Below, piece after piece: positions 1-5,068 of a stretch of 5,068 nucleotides of DNA. Source of the DNA: DATJQA01 sp041169145 (GTDB taxonomy: Bacteria; Patescibacteriota; Minisyncoccia; UBA6257; 2-01-FULL-56-20); contig JBEEJO010000056.1 in assembly GCA_041169145.1 (NCBI GenBank), positions 1 to 5,068 on the forward strand. The letters are read 5' to 3'. The translations under genes were made by a program, and so were the position numbers. The stretch's first letter is position 1. The number at the start of each line of letters is the position of its first letter. A model generated the notes under the pieces. That model was not told where the DNA came from and did not search any database. It was given only the letters and a program-made list of their open reading frames with translations.

Positions 1-1
1 C

Positions 2-1267
2 GCCGCGCTCGGGTATCATGTGATCCGTTGGAACTATCTGGGCGATTGGGGAACGCAGTTCGGGAAGCTCATCGCCGCGTACAAGCTGTGGGGGAAAAAA
101 GAGGATATCGAACGAGAGCCCATTCAGGCGATGCTCGATCTCTACGTGCGTTTTCACGATGAAGTGAAAAGCAAGCCGGAATTGGAGGAGCGGGGCCGGG
201 CCGAGTTCAAAAAGCTGGAGGATGGCGATACAGAGAACCGGGCGCTTTGGCAGTGGTTCAAGGACGAGTCGCTCACGGAGTTCGCAAAGACGCTCGAAAA
301 GCTGGGTGTGGAGTTCGACGTGGATATCGGCGAGAGCTTTTACGAGGCCAAGCTCGCCGATACCGTAAAACGCTTGGTGGATCGGGGCATCGCGAAGCCG
401 AGCGAGGGCGCCATCATCGTGCCGCTCGATGAATTTCGATTACCGCCCGCGCTCATTCAGAAGTCGGATGGCGGAAGTTTGTATCACACGCGTGATATCG
501 CGAACATCGAGTATCGGGTCGCGGAGTATCACCCGGTGAAGATCTTGTATGTGGTTGGGAACGAACAGGCGCTCCACTTCGAGCAGCTGTTCAAGATCGC
601 CGAGCTGGCAGGTCTCGGGAAGGGCGTGGAGTTCACGCACGTGAAGTTCGGACTTGTGTTCGCCGAGAAGGGCCAGAAATTCTCGACCCGTTCGGGGAAC
701 ATCGTCCGGCTTGAGGAGGTGCTAACGAAGGCGCAGCAATTGGCGTGGGCGATCGTAGAACAAAAGAACCCCGAACTTTCGGAAGGCGAGAAAGCGACCA
801 TTGCCGAGACGGTCGCGCTCGGGGCGCTTAAATATACGAATCTGTGCGAGAACCGGAACTCCGACGTTATTTTCGATTGGGACAAGATGCTCGATTTTTC
901 CGGCGACTCGGGGCCGTATCTTCAATATACATACGCGCGGCTCATGAGTATTTTGCGAAAAGCGGGCACGGTGCCGGCCGGGGACGCGAAATATGTGGAG
1001 TCCGAAGTCGAGCTTGCTCTCGTGCGAAAGATGGCGGAATTACCGGATGCGGTTCAGATCGCCGCGGAGACATATGCCATCAACCACCTTACGAACTATC
1101 TCTACGAACTGGCGGTCGCGGCGAATAAGTTCTATGAAACGACGCCCATTTTGAAGGATGAGAATGAAAACCGCCGGAACGCGCGGCTTCTGCTCGTTTC
1201 GACCGTCGCGGAATTTTTGAAGCGAGGTCTCGGATTACTCGGCATCAAGACGCTGGAGAAGATTTAA
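2..1267 (+). CDS. argS: Arginyl-tRNA synthetase, 3' part (5' end outside window)
   Basis: Cytoplasmic class I synthetase that joins arginine to tRNA-Arg using ATP. The reading frame is open from the left edge, so the GTG at 20 is an internal valine (ALGYHVIRWN) and not a start. 421 C-terminal residues are visible. ArgS is usually about 550-600 residues, so roughly 140 are missing, including the N-terminal additional domain and the HIGH motif. Seen in order: YLGDWGTQFG, which normally follows shortly after HIGH; the SDGGSLYHTRDIANIEYR stretch and YVVGNEQALHFEQLF of the catalytic domain; KFSTRSG (677-697) at the KMSKS position, a degenerate form common in ArgS; NRNSDVIFDWDKML; then GPYLQYTYARL (911-943), opening the all-helical DALR anticodon-binding domain. 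That domain runs to the normal family C-terminus (GLGLLGIKTLEKI, TAA). ileS follows 56 bases later on the same strand, so co-transcription is possible. Identity is very secure; no frameshift is seen. Confidence 0.97.
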   Translation, partial: AALGYHVIRWNYLGDWGTQFGKLIAAYKLWGKKEDIEREPIQAMLDLYVRFHDEVKSKPELEERGRAEFKKLEDGDTENRALWQWFKDESLTEFAKTLEKLGVEFDVDIGESFYEAKLADTVKRLVDRGIAKPSEGAIIVPLDEFRLPPALIQKSDGGSLYHTRDIANIEYRVAEYHPVKILYVVGNEQALHFEQLFKIAELAGLGKGVEFTHVKFGLVFAEKGQKFSTRSGNIVRLEEVLTKAQQLAWAIVEQKNPELSEGEKATIAETVALGALKYTNLCENRNSDVIFDWDKMLDFSGDSGPYLQYTYARLMSILRKAGTVPAGDAKYVESEVELALVRKMAELPDAVQIAAETYAINHLTNYLYELAVAANKFYETTPILKDENENRRNARLLLVSTVAEFLKRGLGLLGIKTLEKI

Positions 1268-1273
1268 GTTTAC

Positions 1274-1310
1274 AGCCAAAAAACCTTTGATTTCCAAGGG
1301 GTTTTGGGCT
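1274..1310 (+). promoter_or_regulatory. Long imperfect hairpin in the argS-ileS gap
   Basis: Arms 1274-1289 and 1295-1310 pair over 16 positions around a 5-base loop (ATTTC). There are 13 Watson-Crick pairs, one G-T wobble and two A-G mismatches (1278/1306 and 1283/1301). The stem starts 6 bases after the argS stop and ends 13 bases before the ileS ATG. No T-run follows it on the plus strand (ATCGTTAG), so it is not a canonical intrinsic terminator. It may protect the argS 3' end, weaken read-through, or influence ileS translation. The right arm contains the only purine-rich AAGGGG (1296-1301) upstream of ileS, which would be buried in the stem. The pairing is seen in the sequence; its function is inferred. 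Confidence 0.55.
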
Positions 1311-1315
1311 ATCGT
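1287..1315 (+). promoter_or_regulatory. Possible weak sigma-70-type promoter for ileS
   Basis: TTGATT (1287-1292) and TATCGT (1310-1315) each match four of six positions of the -35 and -10 consensus, with a 17-base spacer. Transcription would begin near 1321-1323, almost at the ileS ATG at 1324, giving a leaderless or near-leaderless mRNA. That would agree with the absence of a Shine-Dalgarno sequence. Matches of this quality occur by chance, and the elements overlap the hairpin, so this is tentative. Confidence 0.22.
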
Positions 1316-1323
1316 TAGTACGT

Positions 1324-4300
1324 ATGCAAAAGAAGACCGGCTCACATCCCGACTTCTTGTCGGATGGCTTTGACCTCCCGAAAGTCGAGGAGAAGGTCTT
1401 GGAGTTCTGGAAGACCAACGGGATTTTCGAGAAAACGCTGGACCCGAAACGGAAAAAGACATTTATCTTTTACGAAGGCCCGCCCTACGCGAACGGGAAA
1501 CCGGGCATCCATCACGTGCTCGCGCGCGTCGTGAAGGATATTATCCTGCGGTTCAAGACGATGCAGGGATATCGGGTGCCGCGCAAAGCGGGATGGGATA
1601 CGCACGGCCTGCCCGTGGAGATCGCCGCGGAAAAAGCGCTCGGACTCAAAACGAAAGCCGACATCGAGAAGTTCGGCGTGAAACGCTTCAACGAAGAAGC
1701 GAAGAAAGCGGTCTGGCTGTACAAAGACGAATGGGAACGACTCACGGAACGCATCGGCTACTGGCTGGACCTGAAGAACGCCTACGTCACGTACTCTCCC
1801 GACTATATCGAAAGCATCTGGTGGACGCTCGCGCAGATCGCGAAGAAAAAATTACTCTACAAAGGCCATAAGGTCGTGCCGTGGTGTTCGCGGTGCGGCA
1901 CGGCGCTTTCCTCGCACGAGCTGGCGCAGGGATACGCCGAAGTGGAGGACGAGTCGGTGTATCTGAAGTTCAAAGTCATATCCAAACCCCACTTCAAGAC
2001 CGACGGACCGTTATATATTCTTTCGTGGACAACGACGCCGTGGACGCTTCCGGGAAATGTCGCGCTCGCGGTCGCAGAAAAAGTGAAGTACGCGCTCGTG
2101 CGGCCAAGGGGGCAGAAGGAAACGTATGTCGTGGCGGAAGAATTGGCGCCCGTCGTGCTGAAGAATATGGAATACGACGTTGTCGGCCGAGTGACCGGCG
2201 GAGATCTCGTGGGACTGGAATACGAGCCGCTTTTCAAGATTCCGGCGTTGAAAAACAAGGCGGCATATAAAGTGTATCCGGCGAGCTTTGTGACGACGAC
2301 GGATGGCACGGGCGTGGTGCACACGGCCGTGATGTACGGCGAGGACGACTACCAGCTTGGCGTCAAAGTCGGCTTGCCCCAGCACCACACCGTGACGGAG
2401 GACGGCGTGTTCAAAAAGGAGGTTCCCGGCGGGCTCGCCGGGGCGCGCGTGAAGGCGAAAGAAACCGAGGAAAAGATATTCGCGCATCTCGCGAAGAACG
2501 GAACACTCTTGTGCACGGAGAAGTACAAGCATGAATATCCGTTCTGCTGGCGGTGTGGTACGCCCGTCCTCTATTTCGCCCGCGATTCGTGGTTTATCGC
2601 GATGTCAAAACTCCGCACCGAACTCCTCAAGAATAATACGAACATCAATTGGGTGCCCGGGCACGTGAAAGAGGGGCGCTTCGGCGAGTGGTTGCGTGAA
2701 GTGAAGGACTGGAACTTATCGCGCGAACGATACTGGGGCGCGCCGCTCCCGATATGGGAGTGCAAGAAGTGCGGCACGCACGAGGTCGTCGGCAGCGTGG
2801 AAGAACTTTCCGCGCGCGGAAGTAAAGCGAAGAATGCCTATATTGCCTTGCGGCATGGCGAAGGAGAGGGGAACATTAAGAACATCATTGATTCGGGCGA
2901 TCAGCATTTCCATTTGACGACGGTTGGGAAGGACCAGGCGAAACAAGCGGGGAAGAAACTAAAGAAAGAAAAGATAGACATCATTATCGCTTCGGATATC
3001 ACACGCACGAAAGAAACGGCGAACATCGTGGCGAAAGAACTCGGCGTGAAGAAAATCGTTTTCGATAAGCGCCTTCGCGAAGTGCAAGTCGGATCGCTCT
3101 CGGGGAAGTCGGTCGCCGATTTCAACCACGCATATCCCATTGAGGCCGAGCGCTTTTCCGCAAAATATGAACCGGATGCGGAGAATCTGATCGATGTCCG
3201 CACTCGGGTATGGAACCTGGTGCGTGAAACGGAGAAAACATATTCCGGAAAAAGGATATTGTTCGTGAGCCACGAGGATACGATCTGGATGCTCGCGCAG
3301 ATCGCGAATGGCTGGACCGATGCGATCGCCGCAGAAAAAAAGGTACGGGACCGCCGCGCATTCATACACCCCGCGGAGTTCATGGAGCTATCACTCAAGG
3401 CCATACCGCGGAACGACACGGGCGAAGTTGACCTTCACCGGCCATTCGCGGATGAAATTGCGTTTCCGTGCGCGAAGAGCGGTTGTAAAGGCGAAATGCG
3501 GCGCGTGCCAGAGGTCGCGGACGTGTGGTACGACTCGGGCGCGATGCCCTATGCACAGGAGCACTTCCCGTTCGCTGACGTAAAACGCCGAGAACGCCCC
3601 GCGGCATTTCCGGCCGATTACATTTCCGAGGGAATAGACCAAACACGCGGCTGGTTCTATACGCTTGTTGCTATCGCGACGGCGCTCGGATACCCCGCGC
3701 CGTTCAAGAATGTTGTCTGTCTCGGGCTCGTGAACGACAAGAACGGCCAGAAGATGAGCAAGTCGAAAGGGAACATCGTGGAGCCGTTCGCGGTCATTCA
3801 TAAATATGGCGTGGACGCGGTGCGCTGGTACCTCTACACGAACTCGCCGCTCGGCGAGCCGAAGAACTTCGATGAAGGAGATATCCAAAAAACATTTCGC
3901 CGCGTGCATCTCATCGTGTATAACTCGCTGGTGTTTTGGAAGACGTACGCTCTGCGCGCCGCACAACGCCCCGCGAAGAGCGCGAACATTTTGGATCAAT
4001 GGATACTCGCGCGGCTTGCGGAGACGGTTACGGACGCGACAAAGCAACTCGAGCGGTATGAGATACGCGACGCAGCGCTCGCGATAGAAACGCTCGTGGA
4101 CGATCTGTCTCGCTGGTTCATCCGCCGCTCGCGCCGCCGGCTCCAAAAACCGGATTCAAAAACCGACTACGGGGTGGCATCCGCGACGCTCGGGCACGTA
4201 TTGCGAGAGCTCGCGAAACTTATGGCGCCGTTCTCGCCGTTCTTTGCGGAAAGTATCTACCAAGGGTTGGGGGAGAAGGAATCGGTACATTTGGACACAT

Positions 4301-4821
4301 GGCCCATACCGGAAAAGAAATTGCTCGATCCAAAACTTGTGGCAGCGATGGCGGATACGCGCCGCATCGCGAGCGCGGCACTTGCGAAGCGCGCCGAGCT
4401 TGGCATCAAAGTACGCCAGCCGCTTGCGGAATTGCGCGTGAAAAGTGCGGCGTTGCGCTCCGAACTCGTGGAAATCCTAAAAGACGAGGTGAATGTAAAA
4501 AAGATAACGTTCGGCGCGAAGATGGCGTCAGAATTGGAGTTCGATACGGTTATTACGCCGGAGCTCAAAGCCGAAGGAATCCTGCGCGACCTTGTCAGGA
4601 TGGTGCAGGAGTTGCGGCAGAACGCGGGGTTTCAGGCAAAGGATGCTATCGTGCTCATGATGGAAGCGCCGGGTATACACGCCGTTCTATCGGAGAACGA
4701 AAAATTCCTTAAAACCGAGGTTGGCGCAAAGACGATAGAATACAGGCGAGGGAAGTTCACCGCAGAGGCACAAACGAAACTGGATGGTGCGGATATTTGG
4801 CTTGGGGTGCGGAAAGTTTAG
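1324..4821 (+). CDS. ileS: Isoleucyl-tRNA synthetase, type 2, with inserted histidine-phosphatase domain
   Basis: Cytoplasmic class I enzyme that activates isoleucine, charges tRNA-Ile and hydrolyses mischarged Val-tRNA. The protein has 1165 residues; without its extra domain it would be about 970. Order: N-terminal helix and Rossmann fold with the HIGH site as GIHH (61-64); zinc-type pairs C188/C191 and C408/C411 flanking the CP1 editing domain, which has WTTTPWTLPGN (235-245) and GTGVVH with H333 and D342; NLSRERYWG (464-472); C480/C483; a histidine-phosphatase domain, about 504-691; DLHRP (703-707); C716/C721; DVWYDSG (733-739); GIDQTRGWFY (770-779); KMSKS (810-814); anticodon domain with DLSRWFIRRSR (927-937); and a type 2 C-terminus with AEGILRDLVRMVQELRQNAG (1083-1102). 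The ATG at 1324 is chosen because an in-frame TGA lies at 1288-1290 and the N-terminus fits the family. No Shine-Dalgarno sequence precedes it. The stop codon TAG lies inside a terminator and overlaps the trpS stop. The synthetase identity is certain; the role of the insertion is unknown. Confidence 0.98.
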   Translation: MQKKTGSHPDFLSDGFDLPKVEEKVLEFWKTNGIFEKTLDPKRKKTFIFYEGPPYANGKPGIHHVLARVVKDIILRFKTMQGYRVPRKAGWDTHGLPVEIAAEKALGLKTKADIEKFGVKRFNEEAKKAVWLYKDEWERLTERIGYWLDLKNAYVTYSPDYIESIWWTLAQIAKKKLLYKGHKVVPWCSRCGTALSSHELAQGYAEVEDESVYLKFKVISKPHFKTDGPLYILSWTTTPWTLPGNVALAVAEKVKYALVRPRGQKETYVVAEELAPVVLKNMEYDVVGRVTGGDLVGLEYEPLFKIPALKNKAAYKVYPASFVTTTDGTGVVHTAVMYGEDDYQLGVKVGLPQHHTVTEDGVFKKEVPGGLAGARVKAKETEEKIFAHLAKNGTLLCTEKYKHEYPFCWRCGTPVLYFARDSWFIAMSKLRTELLKNNTNINWVPGHVKEGRFGEWLREVKDWNLSRERYWGAPLPIWECKKCGTHEVVGSVEELSARGSKAKNAYIALRHGEGEGNIKNIIDSGDQHFHLTTVGKDQAKQAGKKLKKEKIDIIIASDITRTKETANIVAKELGVKKIVFDKRLREVQVGSLSGKSVADFNHAYPIEAERFSAKYEPDAENLIDVRTRVWNLVRETEKTYSGKRILFVSHEDTIWMLAQIANGWTDAIAAEKKVRDRRAFIHPAEFMELSLKAIPRNDTGEVDLHRPFADEIAFPCAKSGCKGEMRRVPEVADVWYDSGAMPYAQEHFPFADVKRRERPAAFPADYISEGIDQTRGWFYTLVAIATALGYPAPFKNVVCLGLVNDKNGQKMSKSKGNIVEPFAVIHKYGVDAVRWYLYTNSPLGEPKNFDEGDIQKTFRRVHLIVYNSLVFWKTYALRAAQRPAKSANILDQWILARLAETVTDATKQLERYEIRDAALAIETLVDDLSRWFIRRSRRRLQKPDSKTDYGVASATLGHVLRELAKLMAPFSPFFAESIYQGLGEKESVHLDTWPIPEKKLLDPKLVAAMADTRRIASAALAKRAELGIKVRQPLAELRVKSAALRSELVEILKDEVNVKKITFGAKMASELEFDTVITPELKAEGILRDLVRMVQELRQNAGFQAKDAIVLMMEAPGIHAVLSENEKFLKTEVGAKTIEYRRGKFTAEAQTKLDGADIWLGVRKV
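2833..3399 (+). other. Histidine-phosphatase (phosphoglycerate-mutase-like) domain inserted in IleRS
   Basis: IleRS residues about 504-691 do not belong to the synthetase fold but read as a whole domain of the histidine phosphatase superfamily, branch 1. Visible: a first strand with YIALRHGEGEGN (506-517), giving the RHGExxxN signature with the nucleophile H511, phosphate-pocket R510 and N517; LTTVGKDQA (531-539), the usual LTxxGxxQA; IIASDITRTKETA (554-566) with the second pocket arginine R561; LREVQVGSLSG (584-594) with the likely acid E586; and ILFVSHEDTIWML (645-657) with the second histidine H650. The usual glycine after that histidine is Glu here. Because every expected catalytic residue is present, activity is plausible, but the substrate cannot be inferred. 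A hand count gives about 51% GC for 2821-3360 against about 57% for the 360 bases before it. Boundaries are approximate, set by where IleRS similarity stops (VGSVEEL) and resumes (DLHRP). Confidence 0.9.
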
Positions 4822-4844
4822 GGCATAAGCCCAACTTTCTTTTT
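4812..4844 (+). terminator. Rho-independent terminator of ileS, spanning its stop codon
   Basis: GAAAGTT (4812-4818) pairs with AACTTTC (4833-4839), and GGGC (4821-4824) pairs with GCCC (4829-4832), around an ATAA loop (4825-4828). This makes 11 Watson-Crick pairs interrupted by a two-base TA bulge at 4819-4820, directly followed by TTTTT (4840-4844). That is a textbook intrinsic terminator for plus-strand transcripts. It includes the last ileS codons and stop, and most of it lies inside the 3' end of trpS on the other strand. Read on the minus strand, the same hairpin is followed by CCGCACC rather than a T-run, so it should stop trpS transcripts poorly, if at all. Confidence 0.85.
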
Positions 4845-5068
4845 CACTTCCGCAATCTTCGCGTTCGCAACTTTCGCCGCTTGTGCGGAACCGGCCGCGA
4901 GCATTTTTTTGAGCGTTGCCGGCTTCTTCATAAGCGCGATTTTCCTCGCGCGAAATGGCGCAAGGTGCGTCACGACGGCTTCGGCAACAGCGCGCTTGAA
5001 CTCGCCATACTGCTTTCCGCGAAAGCGCTTTTCAGCTTGCGCCACCGTTCTCCCGGTCACGCCGCAGT
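4818..5068 (-). CDS. trpS: Tryptophanyl-tRNA synthetase, C-terminal end (5' end outside window)
   Basis: Cytoplasmic class I enzyme that charges tRNA-Trp. Only the last 82 codons or so are in the window. The frame stays open to the right edge, so the GTG at 5060-5058 is an internal valine, not a start. The visible peptide matches the helical C-terminal part of bacterial TrpS: GVTGRTVAQAEKRF, then GKQYGEFKRAVAEAVV, a helix with LAPFRARKIALM, and the closing AAGSAQAAKVANAKIAEVKK and VGLMP before TAA. Family features seen are the G-x-x-YG-x-(F/L)K-x-x-(V/L)AE-x-V(V/I) block and the terminal GA/GS-x-x-A-x-x-x-A-x-x-x-(L/I)-x-x-V pattern. The catalytic domain, including HIGH and KMSKS, lies beyond the window. 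The gene converges on ileS, and the stop codons overlap by four bases (4818-4821). Identification rests on the tail only but is fairly secure. Confidence 0.88.
   Translation of the reverse strand, partial: CGVTGRTVAQAEKRFRGKQYGEFKRAVAEAVVTHLAPFRARKIALMKKPATLKKMLAAGSAQAAKVANAKIAEVKKKVGLMP

Noticed and set aside
20..22. GTG as the start of argS
   Set aside because: In-frame codons before it encode conserved ArgS sequence (ALGYH before VIRWN), and the HIGH motif must lie upstream of the window.
1268..1323. T-box or other riboswitch controlling ileS
   Set aside because: The leader is only 56 bases, with one simple hairpin and no T-box sequence or antiterminator.
1261..1323. tRNA or small RNA gene in the argS-ileS gap
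   Set aside because: The gap is too short for a tRNA, there is no cloverleaf, and only one hairpin is present.
1857..2532. Two overlapping minus-strand open frames (155 and 173 codons)
   Set aside because: They are antisense to the IleRS editing domain, overlap each other in different frames, and show low-complexity Ser/Thr- or Arg/His-rich peptides with no family resemblance.
2833..3399. Intein within IleRS
   Set aside because: The insertion lacks an N-terminal Cys/Ser splice junction, the HINT blocks and a C-terminal HN followed by Cys/Ser/Thr. It matches a histidine phosphatase instead.
2833..3399. Assembly chimera or a separate gene joined by error
   Set aside because: The domain sits in frame at both borders, and IleRS resumes at the exact expected position (DLHRP) with no lost or duplicated residues. 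A random join would be unlikely to do this, although read mapping would settle it.
2901..3419. Minus-strand open frame of 172 codons opposite the inserted domain
   Set aside because: The plus-strand reading carries all the histidine-phosphatase motifs in order. The antisense peptide is Ser/Phe-rich with no motif.
3391..4146. Long open frame of 251 codons on the minus strand
   Set aside because: It lies wholly inside ileS, opposite well-conserved catalytic motifs. Its peptide is Arg/His-rich with no recognisable domain, as expected for the antisense of GC-rich coding DNA.

Overview
The window carries three genes, all for class I aminoacyl-tRNA synthetases, packed almost without gaps. It reads as bacterial DNA with the standard code (no in-frame UGA) and a moderate-to-high GC content. 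The genes are Lys/Glu-rich, the spacing is very tight, and ileS has no Shine-Dalgarno sequence at its start. Together with the eukaryote-like (type 2) IleRS carrying an inserted phosphatase fold, this fits an uncultivated streamlined bacterium, perhaps of the Patescibacteria/candidate phyla radiation. That placement is an inference, not something the sequence proves.

Layout: (1) 2-1267, plus strand, is the 3' three-quarters of argS (arginyl-tRNA synthetase), entering from the left edge. (2) 1268-1323 is a 56-base gap filled mostly by a long imperfect hairpin (1274-1310), with a weak promoter-like pair of hexamers over it. (3) 1324-4821, plus strand, is a complete ileS of 1165 codons. (4) 4812-4844 is a strong intrinsic terminator for ileS that spans the ileS stop codon. 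(5) 4818-5068, minus strand, is the 3' end of a convergent trpS (tryptophanyl-tRNA synthetase), whose stop codon overlaps that of ileS.

The main point of interest is in IleRS. About 190 residues (roughly 504-691) between two cysteine pairs of the catalytic domain form a complete histidine-phosphatase (phosphoglycerate-mutase-like) domain. All of its catalytic residues appear to be kept: R510-H511-G512, N517, R561, E586 and H650. The insertion is in frame, and the synthetase resumes normally after it with DLHRP, the DVWYDSG motif and KMSKS. The same protein has the HIGH signature in the altered form GIHH, a GXHH variant linked to very high mupirocin resistance in some type 2 IleRS enzymes.

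The three enzymes charge tRNA-Arg, tRNA-Ile and tRNA-Trp for translation in the cytoplasm. argS and ileS could be co-transcribed. trpS is transcribed towards them.
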